Source: Pseudodesulfovibrio cashew
Lineage (GTDB): Bacteria; Desulfobacterota; Desulfovibrionia; Desulfovibrionales; Desulfovibrionaceae
DNA: 64,000 bases
Reading direction: 5' to 3'
NCBI RefSeq assembly: GCF_009762795.1
Contig: NZ_CP046400.1
Span: 1,279,501 to 1,343,500 of the forward strand
This document shows positions 43,201 to 51,870 of the stretch, one piece after another. The notes under the pieces are model-generated. The model made no database searches, was not told the DNA's origin, and was given only the letters and a program-made list of their open reading frames with translations. The translations under genes and the position numbers were made by a program. Every line of letters begins with the position of its first letter. Positions within the stretch are counted from its first letter, which is position 1.

Positions 43201-45219
43201 TTAAAACGCTTCGAAATCCTCATCGTCCGTTCCCCGGTACCCTCCGCCCGAAAGCGGGGTTGCTTGCGCCCGGGGCAGCCCTTGCGCCGGAATGTCACGA
43301 CTTTTCACCACGACGCTTCGGGTGCGAGGGGCATCCTGTTTGTCGGTGGTGAAAAAGGTCATGGACTGAGCCAGCATCTGGGCCTGGGCCGAGAGTTCCT
43401 CGGAGGTGGAAGCCATCTCCTCGGAAGCCGATGCGTTGTTTTGGACAATGGTGTCTAACTGCCCTATTGCGGCACTTATCTCCGTGACGCCCTTGTCCTG
43501 CTCCAGACAACTGGAAGCAATTTCCTTCACCAGTTCGGCGGTTTTGCCGATCTGGGGTACTAAATCCTGTAGCATGCTTCCGGCTCTGTCCGCAACTCCC
43601 ATGGAGGTATCCGAGAGCTCGCCGATCTCCTCCGCAGCCTTGCCGGAACGCTCTGCCAGCTTGCGCACTTCCGCGGCAACCACGGCGAATCCCTTGCCGT
43701 GTTCGCCCGCCCGCGCGGCCTCGATGGCGGCGTTGAGGGCCAGCAGATTGGTCTGTCTGGCGATCTCCTGGATGATGGTGATCCGTTCGGCAATGGCCTT
43801 GAGGGCATCCATGGCCTCGCTGACCGCTTCGCCCGATTCCTTGGCCCCTGTTGCCGCTCCGGAGGCGATGGCCTCCGTTTCCCTGGCGTTGTCCGCATTG
43901 GAGCGGACTCCGGCGCTCATCTGTTCCATGGAGGCCGACACCTGCTCGATGGACGCTGCCTGCTCGGTCACCGATTGGGATAGGGCCTGTGCCGTGGCCG
44001 ACAACTCCTCGCTGCCCGAAGAGACGCTGTCGGTGGCACTGTTGACCTCGCCCACCACATGGTTGAGTTGGGCGGCCATGCCGGACAGGGAATCGGCCAA
44101 CTGGCCGATCTCGTCCTTCTGGGAAATGTCCACCTTGGCGCGGAGGTCTCCGCTGGAAACAACCTTGGCGAAATCGATGCCCTTTTGCAGAGGGCCGATG
44201 ATGCCCTTGGCAATAATCCAGGCGAGGAATATGCCGAGCAGGACCGAGGCCACGCCGAAAATCATGACGCCGGTCAGGGTCCGGTCGGCTTCGTCGAGCA
44301 TCTCCTTGTCCGTCATGATGTTGTCGGCAATGGTGGCCGTCGCCTTGTTGAGGATTTCCTGCACCGAGTTCAGAGCGGGCACCGTGACCGTGGCGTAGAT
44401 GTCTTTGGCCTTGTCATACCCTTCCTGCCGCCGGTCGTTGAGGGCGATGACGCCATCGATGGCCCCGAGCGTGGCCTCGGCCAGGCTTGAAGTCCTGTTG
44501 CGGAAGAAATCCTGGGCTCCGATCCTGTCTCCCTCGTCCAGCATTGCGTCGATATCCTTGGCCGATTCGTGCAAGGCCATGTGAGGCTTGAAAATATGCT
44601 TGACCAGCGCGCCGAACTCCGCGTCCTCCTGCATCCACCTGGTTACTTTATCTGAGTAAAGCCATTTGCCGAGGGCGCAGTTATGCGGGTCGGTCATTAC
44701 GTCGGTGGAGTGGGCATCGGGGTTGATGAGGGCATCCTTGATCCGGCCCATCCACTTGAGGTGGTCGAGCTTCTTGTCCCGCAGGAATGAGCCCAGCTCG
44801 ACGTCCGCCGGCGCATAGGCTTCGCCGATGGCTACGGCTGATTGGTGGAGCTTGTTGTGGTAGGCCTCGATGGAGGCCATGAGCGGCTTGATGGCGGGCA
44901 CCAGCTCTTCAGCCTTGGTGCGGGCATCGCTGTAGTACCACTTGCCGAAGGCGCACTTGTGCGGATCTGTCTGGACTTCGAGCTTGTTGATATTGGAGTC
45001 CGTCAACAGAGCGTTGACTTTTTCCGACCATTTCAAATGGTCCACGACCCGTTGGGTGAAATTCCCTCGTAGCTCGTTTCCGGCGATGACCTCTTCGGCG
45101 TTTCCGACGATGCCTTCGATGCCGAACACGGCCCATCCGCCAAGGGATACAAGAAGCAACAGTATGATGCCGAATCCCATGGCGAATTTAAGGCAGAGTT
45201 TGCAGTCTTTCCAATTCAT
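43201..45219 (-). CDS. Methyl-accepting chemotaxis protein with two extracytoplasmic CZB motifs
   Basis: 672 residues: TM1 (about 14-34), a 270-residue sensor region, TM2 (about 320-340), HAMP and the signalling domain with the hairpin tip [36 protein letters not shown]. The sensor region has two tandem CZB-type units, H61-L-K-W with H87-K-C89-A-F-G-K-W and H153-L-K-W with H179-N-C181-A-L-G-K-W, plus later HxxxH. CZB domains bind zinc and are usually cytosolic at the C-terminus, so two in the periplasmic loop are unusual. GGGAGG precedes the ATG. Confidence 0.92.
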   Translation of the reverse strand: MNWKDCKLCLKFAMGFGIILLLLVSLGGWAVFGIEGIVGNAEEVIAGNELRGNFTQRVVDHLKWSEKVNALLTDSNINKLEVQTDPHKCAFGKWYYSDARTKAEELVPAIKPLMASIEAYHNKLHQSAVAIGEAYAPADVELGSFLRDKKLDHLKWMGRIKDALINPDAHSTDVMTDPHNCALGKWLYSDKVTRWMQEDAEFGALVKHIFKPHMALHESAKDIDAMLDEGDRIGAQDFFRNRTSSLAEATLGAIDGVIALNDRRQEGYDKAKDIYATVTVPALNSVQEILNKATATIADNIMTDKEMLDEADRTLTGVMIFGVASVLLGIFLAWIIAKGIIGPLQKGIDFAKVVSSGDLRAKVDISQKDEIGQLADSLSGMAAQLNHVVGEVNSATDSVSSGSEELSATAQALSQSVTEQAASIEQVSASMEQMSAGVRSNADNARETEAIASGAATGAKESGEAVSEAMDALKAIAERITIIQEIARQTNLLALNAAIEAARAGEHGKGFAVVAAEVRKLAERSGKAAEEIGELSDTSMGVADRAGSMLQDLVPQIGKTAELVKEIASSCLEQDKGVTEISAAIGQLDTIVQNNASASEEMASTSEELSAQAQMLAQSMTFFTTDKQDAPRTRSVVVKSRDIPAQGLPRAQATPLSGGGYRGTDDEDFEAF

Positions 45220-45501
45220 GACCATCCTCCCGTACGTCATCTGGAAATCAAACAGCTATTTTAACGCGTCCCCCCCAGTCCGCGATAGTACTGCTCTGGC
45301 ACCATGTATGGAATTAAGCAATTATAATGGAAGGGATAATGCATTGGAAGGTGGATAAATGTTGTCAACACCCGATTTCATGCCATTTTCGCCCTAAGAT
45401 GCCCTTTTTTTGCCCGATTTTATCCGCAGGAAAAAGCGCATGCTATGCTTTCCGCGTCCCGAATTCGAGGAGGTGAGCTGAAAGGAAAAGAGGAAAGAAT
45501 C

Positions 45502-46086
45502 ATGGCAACTAGCATCATTGAAATCTGTAATAACGCGCTGCTGGACCTGGGCGAAGACTCCATCATGTCCCTTGGCGACGAGTCCAAGGCCGCCGGGCTG
45601 TGCAACCACCGCTGGCCCGCCGTGCGCGACGCGGTCCTGCGCACCCATCCCTGGAACTGCGCCATGACCCAGGCCGAGCTGGCCGCGGCAACGGCGGCTC
45701 CCCTGTGGAAATGTGAATACAAATACACCCTGCCCACCGACTTCCTGCGCATCGTCCGCATCGTCGGCCAGGACTCCACTCCGGTCATGGACTGGGAGAT
45801 CCAGGGCGGCATCATCCTCTGCAACGAGGAGGCTCCCATCTACATCTCCTACGTGCGGCGCGAGACCGACCCAAGGCAATATGACGCCCTTCTGGCCGAG
45901 ACGTTCTCCGCGCGCCTGGCCGCCACTCTGGCCTATCCGCTGTCAGGATCGACCTCTCTGGCTCAGGCCTGCTGGAGGACCTACCAGGACAAGCTGTCCG
46001 AGGCCCGGGGGGTGGATGCCCGCGAGGGCGTGCCCGAATCCGTGGTCCCCACCGGCTGGCTCGGGGCCAAGGGAGGGAGGCTGTAG
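45502..46086 (+). CDS. Phage tail tubular protein-like gene
   Basis: 194 residues. The helical opening ATSIIEICNNALLDLGEDSIMSLGDESKAAGLCNHRWPAVRDAVLRTHPWNCAM (given here in parts) resembles tail tubular protein A of T7-like phages, a ring protein below the portal. The gene is isolated, plus strand, with a good ribosome site and its own terminator. No other tail genes follow. It may be a remnant of the same prophage as the capsid gene 3 kb away. Confidence 0.7.
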   Translation: MATSIIEICNNALLDLGEDSIMSLGDESKAAGLCNHRWPAVRDAVLRTHPWNCAMTQAELAAATAAPLWKCEYKYTLPTDFLRIVRIVGQDSTPVMDWEIQGGIILCNEEAPIYISYVRRETDPRQYDALLAETFSARLAATLAYPLSGSTSLAQACWRTYQDKLSEARGVDAREGVPESVVPTGWLGAKGGRL

Positions 46087-46095
46087 AAGGAAAAA

Positions 46096-46121
46096 CAAAG
46101 GGGGCATCCGCCCCCTTTTTC
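46096..46121 (+). terminator. Rho-independent terminator
   Basis: AAAGGGGGC / GCCCCCTTT stem with a four-base loop and T-run, right after the tail-like gene. Confidence 0.8.
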
Positions 46122-46142
46122 ATTGCCGTGACTCCGGCCTCG

Positions 46143-46658
46143 TCATCGTCTCCTGTGTCGCTTGCGCCACTGGTAGGGCGTTTCTTTCAGTCCGCCCCGT
46201 CTCCAGAATCCCCTTTTTTTCTCTTTGGCCATCTCCTGGGCGCGGGCGAGCGTGTCGCTGTGTCGGGTGTTGGGCGGATATTCCGTGGCCAGGGCAAGCC
46301 CGGCACCGACAATGGCCTCGTTGAGCATCCGGTCGCCGAGGTATGCGTAGGCGAGCATGCGGCCGTAGCGGTCCTTGCGTTCCTTGTCGAACTCCAGGGT
46401 CAGGGTCTGTCCGAAGCAGAACTTGAGAGTGAAGGCCTTGGCCTGCGTGCCGTACTCCTGGCCCCATTCCGGTGCGTCGATGCCAATGAGCCGGAGTTCT
46501 CGCGTCCGGCCATGATATTCGATGCGCAGGGAGTCGCCGTCGATGACTGAGAGAAAACGGGCGGTCTCCGCGGCAGGGGAGGGCGCGGACCACCCGCAGA
46601 GGACGAACAGGAGGCAGAAGACGCGAAGGAAAGGGAGAAAGGCGTTGCGGGAAGGCAT
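46143..46658 (-). CDS. Exported thermonuclease-like protein (SNase family)
   Basis: 171 residues. Hydrophobic signal segment (about 8-30), then the staphylococcal nuclease pattern: VIDGDSLRIEYHGRTRELRLIGIDAPE, KERKDRYGRMLAYAYLGDRMLNEAIVGAGLA, with conserved D, R and E of the active site. The family cleaves DNA and RNA in a calcium-dependent way outside the cytosol. No strong ribosome site precedes the ATG. Upstream it is divergent from a metallo-hydrolase gene. Confidence 0.85.
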   Translation of the reverse strand: MPSRNAFLPFLRVFCLLFVLCGWSAPSPAAETARFLSVIDGDSLRIEYHGRTRELRLIGIDAPEWGQEYGTQAKAFTLKFCFGQTLTLEFDKERKDRYGRMLAYAYLGDRMLNEAIVGAGLALATEYPPNTRHSDTLARAQEMAKEKKRGFWRRGGLKETPYQWRKRHRRR

Positions 46659-46715
46659 GGGGAGCGTGTAAACCGGATTGAAAATCAATACCAGCCCCAA
46701 TAAAGGACGGTCCCC

Positions 46716-47552
46716 ATGAAACTGACGTTCCTGGTCGAGAACAACTCCCTGGTCGGCAACTACCTTCTCTCCGAATCCGGCCTGTCCATCCTCATCGAGG
46801 ACAGGGAAAGCCGCATACTCCTGGATACCGGCTATTCCGATGCCTTCCTGCGCAACGCCCTCAGTCTGAATGCGGACCTGTTGCATCTGGACTGGCTGGT
46901 CCTGTCCCACGGTCATTATGACCACACCTGGGGCCTGGAGGCGCTCATCCGCCACTATTTCGAGGCCGCCTCCCTGAAGCGGGATGTTTCCCGGCCCAAG
47001 CTCCTGGCCCATCCGCAGGCTTTTCTTTCCCGGGTCAACAAGAAGGGGCTGGAGACCGGCATCCTGCTCGGCGAGGAGAAGCTGCGCCGTCAGTTCGAGG
47101 TCATGAGCGAGGCCGGACCGGTCTGGCTCAATGATCGGCTGGTGGCTCTGGGCGGCATCGAGCGGGTCTTCGATTTCGAGCGGGCCAAGCCCCTGGGCAA
47201 GCGGCTGGAGCCGGAAGGGCCGGTGGACGACCATATCCCCGACGACACTTCCCTGGCCTATGTTGCCGACGACGGCCTTGTGGTCATCGCCGGCTGCGCC
47301 CACGCAGGCATCTGCAACACCGTGGAGCAGGCAAAGCGGATAACCGGTGTGGACAACGTCCGCGTCGTGCTCGGCGGCTTCCATCTCCAGAAGGCCAAGC
47401 CCGAGCGCCTGGACTCGACCACCGATTACCTTGCCGAATTGGAGCTGGAGAGCCTGTACGCCTGCCACTGCACGGATCTGGCGGCCAAGCTCGCCTTGGC
47501 CCGGCGCTGCCCCTTGCGCGAGGCCGGGACCGGGCTCGTGCTGGAGTTCTGA
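46716..47552 (+). CDS. MBL-fold metallo-hydrolase
   Basis: 278 residues with LVLSHGHYDHTWGLEAL (HxHxDH zinc motif near residue 65-70), a later GCAHAGICNTV (His in metal loop) and GGFHLQKA. It resembles the group annotated as 7,8-dihydropterin-6-methyl-4-(beta-D-ribofuranosyl)aminobenzene-5'-phosphate synthase-like proteins. The true reaction is unknown. It is cytosolic, single, on the plus strand. Confidence 0.87.
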   Translation: MKLTFLVENNSLVGNYLLSESGLSILIEDRESRILLDTGYSDAFLRNALSLNADLLHLDWLVLSHGHYDHTWGLEALIRHYFEAASLKRDVSRPKLLAHPQAFLSRVNKKGLETGILLGEEKLRRQFEVMSEAGPVWLNDRLVALGGIERVFDFERAKPLGKRLEPEGPVDDHIPDDTSLAYVADDGLVVIAGCAHAGICNTVEQAKRITGVDNVRVVLGGFHLQKAKPERLDSTTDYLAELELESLYACHCTDLAAKLALARRCPLREAGTGLVLEF

Positions 47553-47672
47553 TTCCTTTCACCGACGAGCCTGAACACAGAGGGCTGTCGGGTCTTCCCC
47601 TGCTTGCCACTGTTTCGTGACGTGGCTGGAGGAGCTCAGGGCCTCCCCCAATGACTCTCCCGAACAAGAAAA

Positions 47673-47698
47673 GGGGGACCGCTCATGAGCGGTCCCCC
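47673..47698. terminator. Convergent terminator
   Basis: GGGGGACCGCTC / GAGCGGTCCCCC perfect stem between the metallo-hydrolase and the small phage-type gene. Confidence 0.82.
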
Positions 47699-47745
47699 GT
47701 GTCCGAACCGGGAGGGTTGTTCTGTTTTTACAGTATGAAGGTGTT

Positions 47746-47994
47746 CTAGCTTCCGTTGACCACCGTGACGGTGCCTGCGGTGTTGGTGGCTACCAAAAGA
47801 TCGACAGCGTCGGCCTTGGTTGCCCCGGTGCAGGCGATGACGATGTCGCCGGTGTCCAGATTGTAGTCTTCCACCGCCTCGTCGAAGTAGCCGGAGGCCG
47901 TGATGTCGGCCGTCAGGTCCTCGGTGCGGTAGATGAACAGCTGCTGGCCGGGAACGCCGCCCATCAGCCGCATGTCTTCACTGATATAAGCCAT
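47746..47994 (-). CDS. Small phage-type structural protein
   Basis: 82 residues. Beta-rich, acidic; N-terminal [25 protein letters not shown] followed by [24 protein letters not shown]. It sits 51 bases downstream of a phage capsid gene in the same direction and resembles small head-decoration or capsid-associated proteins encoded after capsid genes. Ribosome site AAGGAAG. Confidence 0.62.
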   Translation of the reverse strand: MAYISEDMRLMGGVPGQQLFIYRTEDLTADITASGYFDEAVEDYNLDTGDIVIACTGATKADAVDLLVATNTAGTVTVVNGS

Positions 47995-48045
47995 GATTGT
48001 TCTTCCTTAAGGGGCGGAGAGGGGCATTCCCCTCTCCGGTTGGGG

Positions 48046-48876
48046 TTAGAGGATGACCGCGTCGTCGTCGCACTGGATTTCGATGACGCCGTCCGGGTCG
48101 ATGAGGCACGCGCCCGCGCTGAGCATGTGGTCCACCAGGTGGGCGGCCTTTTCCGGCACCCAGTCCACGTAGGCCTTGACGTCCTGGCCTTCGGCCAGTC
48201 CCAGGGCGTTGCGGTGGTAGATGAAGCAGGAGCGGGTGCCGGTATCCAGGGGCAGCCCGGTGTGGAACATCCAGGTGATGCCGAGCCAGGTGCGGGATTC
48301 GGTGCCCTTGAGCCAGGGGTACTGCTCGCCGGAGAAGTCGCTTGACTTGAACTCCTGGATGTTGAGCAGTTCGTTCCACTGGTGGGGGCCCACCAGGGCG
48401 AAGCGGTGGCCGTCGTCGGCCACATCGTTGGCGTTAAGGGTTCCGAAAGCCTGGAGGATCTTGTCCTTGGTCAGGCCGGAGGTGGCCTCGGCCACCACGT
48501 TGGTGGCGCCGATCATCTTGGAGATGACCAGCTCGTCGATCTTGCGGCCCAGGGCCCAGGCCCCGGCGTCGGCGGCCACCTTCTGCTCGTCCTGCTTGTC
48601 CTTGAGTTCGTCGAGCTTGTCGACGTACTCGGCGGCGTACCAGTCGGACAGGGTGCAGGATACCGAGGTGTGGTTGAGGTTCATGAGCGGCACGTTGCCG
48701 TGGCGGGTCTTCTTGCCCGCGGTGCCCTTGCCGACTTTCTGGAAGACGCATTTGGAGCCCTCGACCTTGGTCTGCAGGCGCACGGTGTTCCTGATTTTGG
48801 AACCGCGCTGCTGGTAGGACTGGTGCACCATGTCCGCGTATTCGGTGACGAACGAATTGGCGATGGTTGTGGACAT
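48046..48876 (-). CDS. Phage major capsid protein-like gene
   Basis: 276 residues. MSTTIANSFVTEYADMVHQSYQQRGSKIRNTVRLQ and later KGTAGKKTRHGNVPLMNLNHTSVSCTLSDWYAAEYVDKLDELK (given in parts) match capsid proteins of podovirus-like prophages (Phage_capsid_2-like). A complete frame with AAGGAG upstream. No terminase, portal, protease or scaffold genes are nearby, so it stands as an isolated structural gene with one small partner downstream. Upstream lies a phased-repeat block shared with the RHS gene. Confidence 0.78.
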   Translation of the reverse strand: MSTTIANSFVTEYADMVHQSYQQRGSKIRNTVRLQTKVEGSKCVFQKVGKGTAGKKTRHGNVPLMNLNHTSVSCTLSDWYAAEYVDKLDELKDKQDEQKVAADAGAWALGRKIDELVISKMIGATNVVAEATSGLTKDKILQAFGTLNANDVADDGHRFALVGPHQWNELLNIQEFKSSDFSGEQYPWLKGTESRTWLGITWMFHTGLPLDTGTRSCFIYHRNALGLAEGQDVKAYVDWVPEKAAHLVDHMLSAGACLIDPDGVIEIQCDDDAVIL

Positions 48877-49040
48877 TGCCGTTTTTCTCCTTGTTGGGTT
48901 GGGGTTTCTTGACGATCCGGGTGTCCGTGAAACGGCGCATGCCTCGGGTGTCCTCCAAAGTGGGACGGAACCGCTCCGTCCCGCTCCGGCGGGCCTTGGC
49001 GCAGGCCATCGGGCCGGATGCGAAACCCTACCCCCGACTT

Positions 49041-49105
49041 TTCGGCCAGGATGAAAACGGGTGAGAATGGCATGAGAACGGGCGAAAAAGGGATAAGAAA
49101 AGGTG
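49041..49105 (-). promoter_or_regulatory. Phased direct repeats upstream of the capsid gene
   Basis: AACGGGTG at 49056, AACGGGCG at 49077 and a weaker AAAAGGTG at 49098 are exactly 21 bases apart, each led by ATGA(A/G) or GGATAAG. The lead-in TTTTCGGCC and AGGAT is also shared with the block at 18209-18262 upstream of the RHS gene. Confidence 0.5.
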
Positions 49106-49361
49106 TTGACAGGTTTTCGAGAAGGCCTGTTTTACGATGAAAAGAGACAATGAAACCCGAAAGGAAAGACTGTCCGAAGAAACGCCCTCCGCCGTATTCT
49201 GCAAACATTACCCAACTCGAGCGATAAAGGACTTTGAGCGAAGCGAGCGACAAAAAGTTTAGGAGGGTCTTGGGAACCCTTCCCAAAGGGTTCCCGAGCC
49301 GTCGGAGACGCCTCCCCGGCGAGGGGCCGCCAGAGGCTCACTCAACCAAAGCTCGGCCAAA
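49106..49361. other. Intergenic, no gene seen
   Basis: Low-information intergenic sequence with several short inverted repeats (for example AACCC..GGGTT near 49280, GCCTC..GAGGC near 49320). No gene can be supported. Confidence 0.5.
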
Positions 49362-49392
49362 GAAAAACCCCCGGCGAATTGCCGAGGGTTAG
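49362..49392 (-). terminator. Terminator of the asparaginase gene
   Basis: AACCCCCGGC / GCCGAGGGTT stem with an AATT-centred loop and a T-run on the minus strand, 29 bases after the stop. Confidence 0.7.
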
Positions 49393-49420
49393 GGGAGTGT
49401 TCCTTTATAAAGAAAAGTCA

Positions 49421-50425
49421 CTAGACGTCTTCGAACATATCTCGGATCTCTTCCATACTGCTGGTCAGACCCAGCGCGCACATAAGCCGGATGCGCGCCT
49501 TGGGGCCGCCGAGCCGTCCGCAGAGGATGATGCCCTTGTCCTGGAGGTCGGCTCCGCCGCCGGGGTAGCCGTAGATGGGCCAGACTCCGCCCTCGATGCA
49601 GCGGGTTGCCAGGACCACCGGAATATTGTCCGCAAGGCATGCCTCCAGGGCTGGTACCGCACCGGGCGGCACGTTGCCAGCACCGAAGCCCTCAATGACA
49701 ATACCCTTGTTTCCCACGCTTTTTGCATGATCGATAAGCGATCGATCCATTCCCGTATATGCGGTGAGCAGGGCGACCTTGGGCTCGATGGCCGCAGGGG
49801 AAATCTTACGCCTGGGGGCGTGGTGCAGGGGGCAGCCGGCCAGGATCACGGACTCTCCCGCCACGTAGCCGACGATGCCTGCTTCGCGGGATTCGAAGGC
49901 GTCCACGTTCAGGGAGTTGACCTTGACCGCCTCCCGCGCCGCGAAGATGCGGTCGGTCATCAGCAGGCACGCGCCCGTGCCCGGCGGAATGGGCAGCAGG
50001 ATGGCCCGCACGGCGTTGATCAGGTTACGGATGCCGTCGTAGCCGGACTCGGAGTAGTAGCGCATGGACCCGGTCAGGATCACGGGCTTGTCCGAGTCGA
50101 TGACCAGGTCGCAGAGGTAGGCGGTCTCGGCCAGCACGTCGGTTCCGTGGAGTATGACCGCGCCCAGTACCGAGGGGGCGGCCAGTCCTTCCTCGACCTC
50201 GCGGGCCAGCCGGAACATGTCCTCCGGGGTCATGTGCGGGCTCGGCTTGTCCGACCACAGGACGGGCTTCAGACGGACGTTCTCGTCCTGGGGGGCCAGC
50301 TGGTTGAGGAGCTTCTCGAAGTTGCCTCCAGGCGCTACGCCGTGGACTCCTTCCGACGGCGACATGCCGATGGTTCCGCCAGTAAAGAAAATCAATATTT
50401 CAGAGTGTTGCTTCTGTGTAGGCAT
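49421..50425 (-). CDS. L-asparaginase
   Basis: 334 residues. The two asparaginase active-site threonine motifs are present: FFTGGTIGM (first Thr) and HGTDVLAETA (second Thr with Asp), as are the KPVILTGSMR strand and YTGMD. There is no signal peptide, so it is probably the cytosolic type I enzyme, which deaminates asparagine to aspartate and ammonia. It is the downstream neighbour of the selenoprotein gene on the same strand, 64 bases away. Confidence 0.92.
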   Translation of the reverse strand: MPTQKQHSEILIFFTGGTIGMSPSEGVHGVAPGGNFEKLLNQLAPQDENVRLKPVLWSDKPSPHMTPEDMFRLAREVEEGLAAPSVLGAVILHGTDVLAETAYLCDLVIDSDKPVILTGSMRYYSESGYDGIRNLINAVRAILLPIPPGTGACLLMTDRIFAAREAVKVNSLNVDAFESREAGIVGYVAGESVILAGCPLHHAPRRKISPAAIEPKVALLTAYTGMDRSLIDHAKSVGNKGIVIEGFGAGNVPPGAVPALEACLADNIPVVLATRCIEGGVWPIYGYPGGGADLQDKGIILCGRLGGPKARIRLMCALGLTSSMEEIRDMFEDV

Positions 50426-50489
50426 TGTATTGCAGTTTGTTGCGGTTATTTGTGGTCAATGGCTTGCAGTCTCGCAGTCTGTTCCTGCG

Positions 50490-51092
50490 TCACAGGTCCG
50501 AAAGCGACCTTAACACCTCGCGGAAACGGTCTTCGGAAACCGCCCCGGTGATGGTCGGGCCACCCTCGAAGAAGAAGGCTGGGATGGCGGTGACACCGCG
50601 CGCCTTGGCCTCTTCGCTGCCCTCTGTCACGCGCTTGGCGAAGCGAGCCTCGGCCAGGGCTCGGTGCAGCCTGTCCGCATCCAGGGAGCACTGCCGGGCC
50701 ACGTCGAGCAGCACGGTCATATCTCCTATGTTCCGGCCTTCGGTAAAGTAGGCCCGGAAGACCGCCCGGTGAAAGTCGTGGTAACGCCCCTCGTCGCGGG
50801 CGAACTCGGCGGCCTCCAGGGCGAGGTGGGTGTTGCTCAGGGTGTGCATGTCCGCAAACTCGAGGCCGTAGGGCTCTCCCCGCTGGCGACAGGTCATGGT
50901 CACCTGGTCGATGTCGAACCGGGGGAAAAGATCGGTCATGGGCCTCCCTTCCTTGGGTGTTTCCGGGTGGATTTCGTGGGGCAGCCAGATATCGTCGATG
51001 GCGAATTCCATTTTCAGCGCGTCGACAATTCCCGTGCCGACATAGCAAAATGGTCACACAAAGTCCGAAAATATATAAATGGTTATGGACAT
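50490..51092 (-). CDS. FrnE/DsbA-type oxidoreductase, selenoprotein with U-P-F-C motif
   Basis: 200 residues when an in-frame TGA at 51054-51056 (codon 13) is read as selenocysteine: MSITIYIFSDFV-U-PFCYVGTG. DsbA/FrnE-family proteins have FDFVCPWCYVG here, so the TGA takes the place of the first active-site cysteine. The rest of the protein fits the family: LPHEIHPETPKEG, the DMHTLSNTHLAL helix and cis-proline in VTAIPAFFFEGG. The ATG at 51092 has GGAG at a good distance; the alternative ATG at 51011 would remove the entire first strand and active site. A hairpin follows the TGA. Probably cytosolic, substrate unknown. Confidence 0.85.
51008..51053 (-). promoter_or_regulatory. SECIS-like hairpin directly after the UGA
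   Basis: CCATTTT immediately after the UGA pairs with AAAATGG 32 bases further on (7 perfect pairs), with an inner GTCG / CGAC stem and a G-containing apical loop of about 13 bases. Size and position fit a bacterial SECIS element recognised by SelB. Confidence 0.65.
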
Positions 51093-51158
51093 CGATAAGT
51101 CTCCGGAAACTTTCTTTTCACGCACTTGGGCGTGTCGTCAAAAAAGACATCTCTTCGG

Positions 51159-51602
51159 CTATTCCACAAAATGAAGCTGGGGGACCCCGCCCTTGTCCAG
51201 GATGCGAACGATGGCCTGCCACCGCTCGTAGCAACCAGTATGTTGGTCGTCCGGCGGCTCCATGTCGTTTCGGTCAAAGGGAATCTCGGCCACTACATAA
51301 TAGGATTTGGTGAAGACCAGAGCCCAGTGTTTTCCGTCGTCCCACTTGAATCGGTAAGGGAGTTTGCCCCGGGTTTTGAAGTCTCCCCCGGCACCGGGCC
51401 GGACAACACAGACCGCATCCCAGTCGTAGTATTCCAGGAAGGCGTCCAGGGAAAAAGGTTGCTGGTGATCATATTGGCCCGACTTGAGCGCCTTGTTGAA
51501 ACGCTTGGCCACATACGTGTCCGTGTAGTCGAAGTTGACGGCAATCAGGATGGCCCCGGCCAGGACCACAAATACGATGATGGCGCTCTTCAGCCTCGTC
51601 AT
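51159..51602 (-). CDS. Hypothetical membrane-anchored protein
   Basis: 147 residues with an N-terminal membrane helix (about 7-23), then a soluble part rich in aromatic and charged residues (DYTDTYVAKRFNKALK, DAVCVVRPGAGGDF). Not recognised. A pair of cysteines is present (in DAVCVV and HTGCYERW). It lies upstream of the selenoprotein gene on the same strand with a 66-base gap. Confidence 0.6.
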   Translation of the reverse strand: MTRLKSAIIVFVVLAGAILIAVNFDYTDTYVAKRFNKALKSGQYDHQQPFSLDAFLEYYDWDAVCVVRPGAGGDFKTRGKLPYRFKWDDGKHWALVFTKSYYVVAEIPFDRNDMEPPDDQHTGCYERWQAIVRILDKGGVPQLHFVE

Positions 51603-51828
51603 GCACGCTCCTTACGGGTTTGACGGCGGATATGTCCCGGGGACGATACGCGTCCCCACTCGGCGGGTCAATCGGCAGCGCCACGCTGAAGGATGGGGGC
51701 ACCTGACGAATGCAGATATGTAATTTTTGCCTTTTACAAAATTGGAAAAAAAAATCAAATTTTTGCAGAATTGTAAATCGATTTTAATTCAAAATTGTAG
51801 AAATGGCTAAACCACGGGGGTTGTCGGC

Positions 51829-51844
51829 TGGCCTCTCTTTTGCA
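51829..51844 (+). promoter_or_regulatory. Sigma-54 promoter of amtB
   Basis: TGGC-N7-TTGCA with exact -24/-12 spacing, 26 bases before the amtB start and in the right direction. Nitrogen-regulated amtB genes are classic sigma-54 targets. Confidence 0.75.
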
Positions 51845-51870
51845 TATAGGGCCGCCGGAGGTATGAAAGT

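Noticed and set aside
46143-47468. Extended 441-codon form of the nuclease gene
   Set aside because: The upstream 270 codons are antisense to the metallo-hydrolase; the signal peptide marks the start at 46658.
50490-51011. Truncated DsbA-like gene starting at 51011
   Set aside because: That start lacks a ribosome site and the active site; the extended frame through the UGA restores both.
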